Shown in pieces: positions 1 to 6,340 of a DNA stretch of 8,703 nucleotides (positions are counted from its first letter, which is position 1; every line of letters begins with the position of its first letter). Source of the DNA: Anaerolineaceae bacterium (GTDB lineage: Bacteria > Chloroflexota > Anaerolineae > Anaerolineales > Anaerolineaceae); the NCBI GenBank assembly GCA_030620065.1, contig JAUXFJ010000052.1, positions 1 through 8,703 on the forward strand, given 5' to 3'. The notes below the pieces were generated by a model, which did not search any database, was not told the DNA's origin, and saw nothing but the letters and a program-made list of their open reading frames with translations. The translations under genes and the position numbers were made by a program.

Positions 1-1
1 A

Positions 2-124
2 GTTGAAGCTCCTTCTGCCTTTTTATCCACCAATCACCGCCACAAGTTTCACCTTGTACTGGCCGAACAATACACCCGTGGAACTGGCCTTGTCGAAATG
101 AGGTTACTTTCCAAAAATAGTTAG
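2..124 (+). CDS. Possible C-terminal end of a protein of unknown function (partial at window edge)
   Basis: A frame that is open from the left edge ends in TAG and would encode about 40 residues, finishing in ...GTGLVEMRLLSKNS. It stops 16 bp before the end of the convergent plsY gene, which is where a neighbouring gene would be expected to end. Its residue make-up (alternating hydrophobic and polar positions, several His and Arg) is plausible for a folded C-terminus. The support is weak: the other two plus frames are open over nearly the same stretch, and no family motif is recognisable. It could be non-coding. Confidence 0.35.
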   Translation, partial: VEAPSAFLSTNHRHKFHLVLAEQYTRGTGLVEMRLLSKNS

Positions 125-140
125 CGAGACGCCCCAGGGT

Positions 141-743
141 TTACTTCTTTCCCAGAGAGAGTTTGTTTTCTTCCCCATGTAAAATCCTTTGGATATTCTC
201 TCTATGCTGCAGGAATGCCAATGAGACCAATCCAAGAGCCAGTAAGACCACTTCCAAAGATTGCCGGGTGAAAACCGTGTAGCCCAACATCAAGGCCACA
301 AAAGACAGCGAACCAACGGACACCATTTTGGTGACCAAAACTATCAAGACGAAGAAAATCGCCCCGCCCACGGTGGCCAAAGGGAATATAAACAGAGAGA
401 CCCCCAGCGTGGCAGCGATCCCTTTCCCACCTTTAAACCTAAGCAGTAACGGAAAATCATGGCCAAGCACCACCCCAAAACCAGAAGCCACTATCCCTAT
501 TTGACCGCCCCACAAATTTCCCAGCCAAGCCGCAAGCAAACCCTTGAAAATATCAAGAACAAACACCCCGGCACCGTAACGCCAGCCCATCACTCGAATA
601 ACGTTCGTAGTCCCCGCGTTTCCGCTGCCATGCTGGCGAATATCTAACTTTCCAAAGAGCTTAGCGCAAAGATAAGCAGGCGAGAAATCACCAATAAAAT
701 AAGCTGGAAGGAAAATGCTAATCATCTTTACCATCGTTACCAT
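141..743 (-). CDS. plsY: Glycerol-3-phosphate acyltransferase PlsY (acyl-phosphate dependent)
   Basis: PlsY is an integral membrane enzyme that transfers an acyl group from acyl-phosphate to sn-glycerol-3-phosphate, giving lysophosphatidate, the first step of phospholipid synthesis in most bacteria. From the ATG at 743 the protein is 200 residues, the usual family length. The three conserved cytoplasmic motifs are present: GSGNAGTTN (39-47), GHDFPLLLRFKGGKG (94-108, phosphate-binding Gly-rich loop) and HRENIQRILHGEENKL (180-195). Between them lie hydrophobic stretches consistent with seven membrane segments. The frame extends upstream to a TTG at 815, but that TTG is part of the predicted -35 box and has no ribosome site, whereas the ATG at 743 has AAAGGA nine bases upstream. 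It is divergent from rpsO and looks monocistronic here. Identity is near certain from the motifs; the start is an inference. Confidence 0.96.
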   Translation of the reverse strand: MVTMVKMISIFLPAYFIGDFSPAYLCAKLFGKLDIRQHGSGNAGTTNVIRVMGWRYGAGVFVLDIFKGLLAAWLGNLWGGQIGIVASGFGVVLGHDFPLLLRFKGGKGIAATLGVSLFIFPLATVGGAIFFVLIVLVTKMVSVGSLSFVALMLGYTVFTRQSLEVVLLALGLVSLAFLQHRENIQRILHGEENKLSLGKK

Positions 744-752
744 TATCTCTGA

Positions 753-758
753 TCCTTT
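753..758 (-). promoter_or_regulatory. Ribosome binding site of plsY (decides the start)
   Basis: AAAGGA on the minus strand lies nine bases before the ATG at 743. It supports that start over the longer frame beginning with TTG at 815. Confidence 0.7.
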
Positions 759-786
759 ATCCAATAAAATACAAAAATCAACGAGA

Positions 787-815
787 ATTCTACCAGATAG
801 CAGCATTTGACTCAA
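787..815 (-). promoter_or_regulatory. Predicted sigma-70-type promoter of plsY
   Basis: On the minus strand TTGAGT (815-810) and TAGAAT (792-787) are separated by exactly 17 bp, and TGG precedes the -10 box, giving an extended -10. Transcription would begin near 780, leaving a leader of about 37 nt before the ATG at 743. The -35 box coincides with the TTG at which the longest plsY frame begins, which argues against that frame being translated from there. Confidence 0.65.
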
Positions 816-880
816 TACTCAATTCAAGCAGAATCAGAATTAATAGTCCGTTCACAAAAAATCATCAGCAGTGCACCAAT

Positions 881-897
881 CGTATGCCCAGCGTATG
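881..897. repeat. Short direct repeat in the plsY/rpsO divergent intergenic region
   Basis: CGTATG occurs twice, at 881-886 and 892-897, offset by 11 bp, about one helical turn. It lies between the two divergent promoters. This spacing would suit a dimeric regulator on one face of the DNA, but a six-base repeat can occur by chance. Apart from this and the two promoters, the 744-1061 gap shows no convincing gene. Confidence 0.3.
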
Positions 898-952
898 GGT
901 GTTGAACAAAGCTTACAAAGGTCTCAGGGGAGTCCTGCCTAATAAGGATGCC

Positions 953-980
953 TTGCGCGATATTGAGTGTCTGGTATAAT
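953..980 (+). promoter_or_regulatory. Predicted promoter of rpsO(-pnp) with extended -10
   Basis: A perfect TATAAT box at 975-980 is preceded by TGG (972-974), an extended -10. A weak -35 (TTGCGC, 953-958) lies 16 bp upstream. Transcription would start near 987, giving a leader of roughly 75 nt before the rpsO ATG. This is the strongest promoter-like sequence in the window, as expected for a ribosomal protein gene. Confidence 0.72.
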
Positions 981-994
981 AGAAACATGTGACT

Positions 995-1035
995 GGTCCG
1001 ATTCCCGGTTGGAAAGAGCTCGGAATCTGGAGACC
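995..1035 (+). promoter_or_regulatory. Structured rpsO leader, candidate S15 autoregulatory element
   Basis: Within the predicted 5' leader, GGTC (995-998) can pair with GACC (1032-1035), and GATTCC (1000-1005) with GGAATC (1022-1027). The result is a stem with a 1x4 internal loop and an apical loop of about 16 nt. It ends 12 nt before the AAGGAG ribosome site (1048-1053). S15 represses its own mRNA through leader structures in several bacterial groups, and these structures are unrelated in shape from group to group. The pairing is seen in the sequence; the regulatory role is inferred. Confidence 0.45.
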
Positions 1036-1061
1036 TGCATAAAAAACAAGGAGCAGATGTC

Positions 1062-1334
1062 ATGACATTAACAATGGAAGAGAAATCAGAGATAATCAAA
1101 GATTTTAAGCGCCATCCCGGCGATACTGGCTCACCTGAAGTTCAGGTTGCTATTCTTACCACGCGCATAAAACAACTGACTGAGCATCTACGCGAGAACA
1201 AACATGATGAAAGTTCACGCCGAGGTTTGCTAAAACTTGTTGGCCGCCGTCGCAGGCTTTTGGCCTACTTGCGTCAGAAAGACTATAAACGCTTTCTTAC
1301 TCTGACCGACAAACTCAACATCCGTAAGAAATAG
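1062..1334 (+). CDS. rpsO: 30S ribosomal protein S15
   Basis: S15 is a primary 16S rRNA-binding protein that recognises the three-way junction of the central domain and nucleates assembly of the platform of the small subunit. The 90-residue product has the normal length and the family signature: DTGSPEVQ (21-28), the H42/D49/S52 region followed by SRRGLLKLVGRRRRLLAYL (52-70), and a basic C-terminus. The loop usually rich in His before the SRRGL motif is NKHDES here, a modest divergence. ATG at 1062 has AAGGAG eight bases upstream and gives the expected N-terminus. It is the first gene of a likely rpsO-pnp operon, with a separately structured gap before pnp. Confidence 0.98.
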   Translation: MTLTMEEKSEIIKDFKRHPGDTGSPEVQVAILTTRIKQLTEHLRENKHDESSRRGLLKLVGRRRRLLAYLRQKDYKRFLTLTDKLNIRKK

Positions 1335-1353
1335 AACATATCAATTGCGAGAT

Positions 1354-1427
1354 GGGGAGATCCCCGCAGAGAGAATCCATAAAGGAGATTCCTGAGAGCT
1401 AGAGATTTTGCGAATCAATTCTCTGCG
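1354..1427 (+). promoter_or_regulatory. Hairpin plus potential three-way junction between rpsO and pnp
   Basis: A tight hairpin GGGG-AGAT-CCCC (1354-1365) is followed by an outer helix GCAGAGA/TCTCTGC (1366-1372 with 1420-1426). That helix encloses GAATC/GATTC (1373-1377 with 1387-1391) and GATT/AATC (1404-1407 with 1413-1416). A weak T-rich stretch (TAATTTT) follows. It could be an attenuator reducing pnp readthrough, a 3' stabiliser of rpsO mRNA or an RNase processing site. The pairings are visible; the function is inferred. Confidence 0.45.
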
Positions 1428-1463
1428 TAATTTTGCTTATTAATTTATCTATGTTCGCCAGTC

Positions 1464-1512
1464 GGGTATTGAAACCTGCTGAGGTGCTTAGCCCTCATCG
1501 GCTTTCAGTCCC
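1464..1512 (+). promoter_or_regulatory. Long imperfect hairpin in the pnp 5' leader
   Basis: GGG (1464-1466) pairs with CCC (1510-1512), ATTGAAA (1468-1474) with TTTCAGT (1503-1509), CC (1475-1476) with GG (1500-1501), and TGAGG (1480-1484) with CCTCA (1493-1497). U1467 and C1502 bulge out, and there is a small internal loop. The stem ends 23 nt before the AAGGA ribosome site of pnp. In enterobacteria, RNase III cuts a pnp leader hairpin and PNPase then represses its own mRNA. A comparable role here is inferred from position only. Confidence 0.5.
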
Positions 1513-1547
1513 TGCATTGGTGAACAACCTACAAAAAGGAATAAAGA

Positions 1548-3752
1548 ATGAAACCCGAAGGAAAAACTTTTAAAACCAAGATGGGCGACAAAGAGATCGT
1601 CATCGAAACCGGGCGCCTGGCACAACAAGCTGGGGGTTCAGTAACCTTACGCTTGGGCGACAGTATGATCTTCGCTGCAACCACAATGGGGAGTGCCCGT
1701 GAAGGGATTGACTTCTTCCCGCTGACTGTTGACTATGAGGAGCGTATGTATGCTGGTGGACGCATACCCGGCTCTTTCTTCCGCCGTGAAGGCCGCCCTG
1801 GTACCGATGCAATCCTCGTTGCGCGCCTGACTGACCGACCCCTGCGCCCCCTCTTCCCAGAAGGTATGCGTAATGAAGTTCAGGTCATCCTCATGTCACT
1901 TTCTTCTGACAGCGAAAACCCCCTCGATATCCTGGCTGTCAACGCAGCTTCGGTCGCGTTAATGATCTCCGATATCCCATGGAATGGGCCAATTGGTGCA
2001 GTTCGGATTGGCTATATCGATGAAAAACTGGTGGTCAATCCCACATTTAGCGAAATGGAAGTTTCAGCGCTTGATCTGCGCGTGGCTGGCACACGCCAAG
2101 CCGTCTCAATGGTCGAATGCGGTGCCAATGAAGTCTCTGAAGAGCTGATGCTTCAAGCCCTCAACCTGGCACATAAATCCATACAACCGATCATTGACCT
2201 GCAAGAAACAATGGCAAAAGAAATCGGGAAAGCTAAACGTGAATATGATGCCAAACCCCAGGATGAAGATCTTAAAGCAAGCGTTAAAGATCAGATCAAG
2301 GAGCGCCTTATCGCAATCCTCGATAAACCTTACAGTAAGGAAAATCTGTATGGCGGCATTGACATACTAAAAGAAGCCTTCATCAGCGAGAAGATGTTGG
2401 GGGAAGAAGACGATACTGAACGGAAATCAGCTCTTTCACATGCATTTAATGATGCCGAGAAGCAAATCATTCGAGACCGAATTCTCAAAGATGGTAAACG
2501 ACCTGACAACCGTGGCCCGCGCGACATTCGCGAGATCTGGTGTGAAATCGGCATCAGCCCACGCGCTCATGGTTCTGCAGTCTTCACCCGCGGTGAGACA
2601 CAAGCGATCACCCTGACAACACTAGGCACACCAAAAGAAGCTCAGCCCCTAGACAACCTCATCCCAATCGATACCAAGCGCTACATGCACCACTATAATT
2701 TCCCGCCTTACTGCGTCGGTGAAGTCCGCTATTTGCGAGGAGTTTCCCGCCGCGAGATCGGACATGGTGCTTTGGCAGAACGTGCCCTCCTGCCTGTCCT
2801 ACCCGATGCAAAGACATTCCCCTACACGATGCGCCTGGTATCCGAAATACTTGCTTCAAATGGTTCATCATCAATGGCTTCAGTTTGCGGGTCAAGCCTC
2901 TCTCTGATGGACGCCGGTGTGCCCATCAAAGCCCCTGTTTCTGGCGTTGCAATGGGTCTTATCAAAGAAGGCGATGACTATGTGGTCCTAACCGACATCC
3001 TCGGGACAGAAGATCATCTCGGCGACATGGATTTTAAAGTTGCCGGCACAAAGCAAGGCATCACTGCACTTCAAATGGATATTAAGATCTCTGGCATCAC
3101 TAACGAGATCTTATCTGAAGCACTTGGCCATGCCAAACAAGCCCGTTTCAGCATTTTGGACAAAATGCTTGAGACAATCCCCGAACCAAACAAAGAGCTC
3201 AAGCCTTTCACCCCGCGCATCGAAGTTGTGCAAGTCCCGATTGATAAAATCGGCGCGATCATCGGTCCGGGAGGCAAAAACATCCGTGCCCTCCAGGAAG
3301 AAACGAATACCAAGATCGATATTGATGATGACGGTTTGATATATATTGCAGCTCTCGATGGCATTGGCTATCAAGCAGCAAAGGATCGCATCCTGCTCCT
3401 GACTGAATCCGCTGAAATCGGTCGTATCTATACCGGCAAATGTGTGCGCACAACTACTTTTGGTGCATTTATCGAGATACTCCCCGGGCAAGATGGCCTG
3501 GTACATATCTCACAGCTGGCAAGCGATCGCATCGATAAAGTAGAAGATGTAGTTAACGTCGGTGATGAGATCAGCGTGATGGTCACAGACATTTCGCCGG
3601 ATGGCAAGGTCCGCCTTTCCCGCAAAGCTTTGCTTGAAGGCTGGACTGTAGAAGAAGCCCGCGAAAACGACAATAAAAACCGCAAGCGCAGTAACAGCAA
3701 TCGCAGAGACAATCGTAATAGTGGTAATCGCAGAAATAACAGCCGCCGCTAA
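1548..3752 (+). CDS. pnp: Polynucleotide phosphorylase (polyribonucleotide nucleotidyltransferase)
   Basis: PNPase is a trimeric cytoplasmic 3'-5' exoribonuclease that degrades RNA phosphorolytically to nucleoside diphosphates and can also add tails. The 734 residues show the complete order: first RNase PH-like domain with FFRREGRP (77-84), a helical linker (about 215-310), a second RNase PH core with SNGSSSMASVCGS (437-449) and DILGTEDHLGDMDFK (483-497), a KH domain with the GPGG loop (573-576) and an S1 domain (about 622-693). D489 and D495 correspond to the metal-binding aspartates, so the enzyme should be active. Residues 705-734 form a disordered tail rich in Arg, Asn, Lys and Ser, probably an extra RNA-binding segment. 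ATG at 1548 follows AAGGA (1536-1540) by seven bases. It lies 213 nt downstream of rpsO in the conserved order, and a strong terminator follows. Confidence 0.98.
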   Translation: MKPEGKTFKTKMGDKEIVIETGRLAQQAGGSVTLRLGDSMIFAATTMGSAREGIDFFPLTVDYEERMYAGGRIPGSFFRREGRPGTDAILVARLTDRPLRPLFPEGMRNEVQVILMSLSSDSENPLDILAVNAASVALMISDIPWNGPIGAVRIGYIDEKLVVNPTFSEMEVSALDLRVAGTRQAVSMVECGANEVSEELMLQALNLAHKSIQPIIDLQETMAKEIGKAKREYDAKPQDEDLKASVKDQIKERLIAILDKPYSKENLYGGIDILKEAFISEKMLGEEDDTERKSALSHAFNDAEKQIIRDRILKDGKRPDNRGPRDIREIWCEIGISPRAHGSAVFTRGETQAITLTTLGTPKEAQPLDNLIPIDTKRYMHHYNFPPYCVGEVRYLRGVSRREIGHGALAERALLPVLPDAKTFPYTMRLVSEILASNGSSSMASVCGSSLSLMDAGVPIKAPVSGVAMGLIKEGDDYVVLTDILGTEDHLGDMDFKVAGTKQGITALQMDIKISGITNEILSEALGHAKQARFSILDKMLETIPEPNKELKPFTPRIEVVQVPIDKIGAIIGPGGKNIRALQEETNTKIDIDDDGLIYIAALDGIGYQAAKDRILLLTESAEIGRIYTGKCVRTTTFGAFIEILPGQDGLVHISQLASDRIDKVEDVVNVGDEISVMVTDISPDGKVRLSRKALLEGWTVEEARENDNKNRKRSNSNRRDNRNSGNRRNNSRR

Positions 3753-3777
3753 ACTCGGACAGCAATAGAAACATATT

Positions 3778-3802
3778 AGAGCCCCAATTAATTTGGGGCT
3801 CT
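3778..3802. terminator. Bidirectional intrinsic terminator between convergent pnp and murE
   Basis: A perfect 10-bp inverted repeat, AGAGCCCCAA and TTGGGGCTCT, surrounds a 5-nt loop and can be extended by one T-A pair. It lies 25 bp after the pnp stop, is followed by TGTTTAT on the plus strand and, read on the minus strand, by ATATGTTTCT. GC-rich stem and position between converging genes fit a terminator used from both sides, although neither T tract is long. Confidence 0.8.
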
Positions 3803-3833
3803 ATGTTTATAACTTATAGCTGCAGTTCAAATA

Positions 3834-3850
3834 TCAGGCTTCAAGCCTGA
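3834..3850 (-). terminator. Small hairpin just downstream of murE
   Basis: TCAGGC and GCCTGA pair across a 5-nt loop, and flanking GCAG (3822-3825) and CTGC (3852-3855) can add an outer stem. It begins 9 bases beyond the murE stop codon on the minus strand. The following TATTTG is a poor T tract, so it may be a weak terminator or mRNA 3' stabiliser that backs up the stronger hairpin beyond it. Confidence 0.4.
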
Positions 3851-3859
3851 CCTGCTATT

Positions 3860-5431
3860 TTAAGATACGGTATCCTGTGTCGGCAGATAAGGCATTGCAG
3901 GACCTTCAATGTTCAGCAGTTCAGATAGCCCCGCTCGAACCGCCGTTCGGTCATCCCAGGGGTATTCGATGCTACCAAAGCACATCGATTGCTCATGCCC
4001 TTTACCACATACAATCACCAAATCCCCAGTTCGAGCTTTATTCAATGCAAAGCGGATCGCTTCGCCGCGATCAGGGATGCGCCAGAAATTTTGACCCTCG
4101 ACGCCGCCCTTCGATTCAGCACCCGCCGCCATATCAGCCAGGATTCCATTTAACGATTCTGTACGCGGGTCTTCAGCAGTCAGCACCGTCAGATCGGCAA
4201 ATTCAATCGCAACCTGAGGGAGCATTTGCCTCTTTTTCCGGTCACGTAAGCCTGCAGAACCAAACACCGCGATCACACGCTCGGACGTTAACCCGCGTGC
4301 TGTTTCGAGAGCACGAAACAGCCCATTGGGGGTGTGTGCAAAATCTACGATCACATTAAAATCTTGCCCCATCGAAATGCGCTCCATACGTCCAGGCACA
4401 TTTGGCATTTCTGCCAAGGCCTGCAGTGCAGTCTCAATGGGAACATTCAAACGTAAAACTGTTGCAGCAAGGGCTGCCAGACTGTTCGAAACATTATAAA
4501 TACCAATCAAAGGGGTTTTAATCTGACCGGTAAAATCAGCTGAATGACAAATATAACGCAGTTCAGCAGGTGTGTTCTCCACTTCCTCAGCCCAGAGCGT
4601 AGCTTCGTGCATCATACTGTAGCTTATCTGGTTGTCTGGGGAGACGCGCTTTAGATATGCATAAGAACGGTCATCTTTATTCAAAACTGCTGCACGGATA
4701 TTCCCGTGCGCCTTTTTAGGGGTTTGCGCCAAGCTTTCAAAAAGCTTCCCCTTCGCTTCGAGATACGCCTGATAAGATCCATGATAATCCAAATGCTCAT
4801 GGGTCACATTAGTGATCACAGCCAAATCATAATCACAGGCTGTCACACGCCCTTGCATCAAACCATGCGATGTCGTCTCCAAAACGGCATGGGCCACGCC
4901 TGCTGCTACCATGCGTGCCAGATAGTGTTGTATTTCAGGTGCTTCCGGTGTCGTCACATGAAAACCGGTATCAAGCACCTCTTCACCAATGACAGCGTTT
5001 ACCGTTGATATCATACCTGCCTTGATTCCAGCTTTGAGCAAAATATGATAGATCATGTTTGTAGTTGTGGTCTTACCGTCAGTGCCTGTTACACCAATCA
5101 CGGTCATTTTGCGGGCAGGAAAGTCATAATAAGCAGCCGCAAGATAAGCCAGAGCCCGGCGTGTATCTCCTTTAATCTGAACATAAGGTACATCACATAA
5201 AATATCTGGCTGATCACCCACAACCACTAATGCTCCGTTGGCGATAGCCTGAGGGATAAAGCGATAGCCGTCTGTCTGCCCACCACTTAGCGCGGCAAAA
5301 ATTTGTCCTGATTGGACTTTACGTGAATCCAGAGCAATACCGCTGATGACAATGTCGGGAATTTCCGAAAGTACATCAATGGGTGTCTTAGCAAATAAAT
5401 TCTTAAGCGACTGCTTCATTCCTTCGTCCAT
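3860..5431 (-). CDS. murE: UDP-N-acetylmuramoyl-tripeptide synthetase (MurE ligase)
   Basis: MurE is a cytoplasmic ATP-dependent ligase that adds the third, usually diamino, residue to UDP-MurNAc-L-Ala-D-Glu during peptidoglycan precursor synthesis. From the ATG at 5431 the protein is 523 residues, near the family's usual length. It shows the N-terminal UDP-binding domain (GIALDSRKVQSGQIFAAL, about 31-48), the P-loop GTDGKTTT (116-123), HEHLDYHG (211-218) with K227 in the place of the carbamylated lysine, and a C-terminal ligase domain with FAHTPNGL, FGSAGLRDR (390-398) and CGKGHEQ. The motif that selects the added amino acid reads AEDPRTE (419-425) rather than the DNPR of typical meso-diaminopimelate enzymes, so the residue added is uncertain. 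The frame reaches TTG at 5467, but AGGAG six bases before the ATG at 5431 decides the start. No convincing promoter was found in 5432-5548. Confidence 0.95.
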   Translation of the reverse strand: MDEGMKQSLKNLFAKTPIDVLSEIPDIVISGIALDSRKVQSGQIFAALSGGQTDGYRFIPQAIANGALVVVGDQPDILCDVPYVQIKGDTRRALAYLAAAYYDFPARKMTVIGVTGTDGKTTTTNMIYHILLKAGIKAGMISTVNAVIGEEVLDTGFHVTTPEAPEIQHYLARMVAAGVAHAVLETTSHGLMQGRVTACDYDLAVITNVTHEHLDYHGSYQAYLEAKGKLFESLAQTPKKAHGNIRAAVLNKDDRSYAYLKRVSPDNQISYSMMHEATLWAEEVENTPAELRYICHSADFTGQIKTPLIGIYNVSNSLAALAATVLRLNVPIETALQALAEMPNVPGRMERISMGQDFNVIVDFAHTPNGLFRALETARGLTSERVIAVFGSAGLRDRKKRQMLPQVAIEFADLTVLTAEDPRTESLNGILADMAAGAESKGGVEGQNFWRIPDRGEAIRFALNKARTGDLVIVCGKGHEQSMCFGSIEYPWDDRTAVRAGLSELLNIEGPAMPYLPTQDTVS

Positions 5432-5437
5432 CCTCTG

Positions 5438-5442
5438 CTCCT
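5438..5442 (-). promoter_or_regulatory. Ribosome binding site of murE (decides the start)
   Basis: AGGAG on the minus strand sits six bases before the ATG at 5431. The next in-frame ATG (5419) has AAGGA directly abutting it, too close to work, and the longest frame starts at an unsupported TTG (5467). Confidence 0.7.
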
Positions 5443-5548
5443 GATCTGCTTTTTTATGAATAGTCAATCACTATTCGGAAATACTTAATAAAAACTAGCG
5501 CCATTAATCCTATCAGAAAAAAGTATTTTCTCCTGAACTTAAACTGAA

Positions 5549-5577
5549 AAGGCTTTGATTCATGGAATCCCAGCCTT
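5549..5577 (-). terminator. Intrinsic terminator at the end of the ATP synthase F0 operon
   Basis: Read on the minus strand, AAGGCT pairs with AGCCTT and, inside a 2x2 internal loop, GATTC pairs with GAATC around a 3-nt loop. TTTTCAGTTT follows directly. The structure begins 17 bases after the atpF stop codon and shows the typical hairpin plus T-rich tail, so transcription of the F0 genes probably ends before murE. Confidence 0.75.
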
Positions 5578-5594
5578 CTAACATTAATCAAAAA

Positions 5595-6335
5595 TTAGCG
5601 TAAATTTTGTCTCAATTGATGCAGCTTTCCACGCACCGTACTATCCAAGAGCACATCTCCGACACGGATGATCAAGCCGCCTAAAAGGTCTGGATCAACG
5701 CGAAAATCAAACTTAGCATCCTTTTCCTTTAACTTTTTTATAATAAGTCCCATGAGCGTGTTCTTTTCATCGTCAGAGAGTGAGATAGCACTTGTAATCC
5801 GCACTGTTTCGCCAGCAAAAGAACGACCTTCAGGAAACTTAAAATCCATCGACTTCAAGTCTGTAAAGAACGAACTCAATAGTTCGCGCTGCTTCTTTTC
5901 ATCAATTTTCTCGTCAATGATCTTTTCCGCCCCGGCAATCGCCAAACCGACCATTTGATCGCGCATCTCGCTGAAGATACGAGTGCGTTCCTTTTCCACA
6001 TCCTGGAGAGCTTGCTCGCGTTCTTTTGAGATGCCTTCTTGCGCCTGATTAATGACATCCTTTGCGGAGATATCGGTGCGCTCACTCGCCTCACGGATGA
6101 TCACATTTGCTTTCTTCTGCGCATCTTCAATGATCATCTTGGCATCATTCTCAGCATTCTTCCTGGCTTCTTCTGCAATCCTGGCGTCTTCGATACTCTG
6201 TGCAGCTGTTTCCCGCCGCTTGTCAATCATATTCATCAGAGGTTTGTAAACCCAGGCGCGTAGAACAACCAGCAACAGGAAAAAGTTGAGGACGTAGATA
6301 ATCAAATATCCTAAATTAATACCTAAACCTTCCAT
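5595..6335 (-). CDS. atpF: ATP synthase subunit b fused to a delta C-terminal domain
   Basis: This is the peripheral stalk protein that holds the F1 head to the membrane a subunit. The 246 residues begin with one membrane helix (about 8-26) and WVYKPL, then a long Ala/Glu/Lys/Arg-rich coiled coil (about 35-150) typical of subunit b. Residues 175-246 are a different unit: VRITSAISLSDDE, then VDPDLLGGLIIRVGD (213-227) and STVRGKLHQLRQNL, the C-terminal signature of the delta/OSCP subunit. The helical N-terminal delta domain that binds alpha is not recognisable. Length and layout resemble the b subunits of alternate F1F0 ATPases, which lack a separate delta. The ATG at 6335 begins 5 nt after the atpE stop and has no good ribosome site, suggesting translational coupling. 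The longer frame to TTG at 6380 lies inside atpE and would put odd residues before the membrane helix. Confidence 0.9.
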   Translation of the reverse strand: MEGLGINLGYLIIYVLNFFLLLVVLRAWVYKPLMNMIDKRRETAAQSIEDARIAEEARKNAENDAKMIIEDAQKKANVIIREASERTDISAKDVINQAQEGISKEREQALQDVEKERTRIFSEMRDQMVGLAIAGAEKIIDEKIDEKKQRELLSSFFTDLKSMDFKFPEGRSFAGETVRITSAISLSDDEKNTLMGLIIKKLKEKDAKFDFRVDPDLLGGLIIRVGDVLLDSTVRGKLHQLRQNLR

Positions 6336-6340
6336 AATAT

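Noticed and set aside
744..815. Longer PlsY starting at TTG 815 (24 extra residues)
   Set aside because: The TTG forms the predicted -35 box, there is no ribosome site, and the 200-residue form already matches the family.
884..979. A 31-codon plus-strand frame (MPSVWVLNKAYKG...) before rpsO
   Set aside because: It has no ribosome site, has no recognisable motif and ends inside the -10 box of the rpsO promoter. It is probably chance.
824..1099. A 91-residue minus-strand frame across the rpsO promoter and start
   Set aside because: It overlaps the start of rpsO, the rpsO leader and promoter, and shows no protein-like features.
3111..3506. A 131-residue minus-strand frame inside pnp
   Set aside because: It lies wholly within the KH and S1 coding region of pnp, so it is a shadow frame.
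3877..4359. A 160-residue plus-strand frame antisense to murE
   Set aside because: murE motifs prove the opposite strand is coding. The frame has no ribosome site and a random composition.
5462..5467. TTGACT upstream of murE as a -35 box
   Set aside because: No acceptable -10 box is found 16-18 bp downstream, so it is probably chance.
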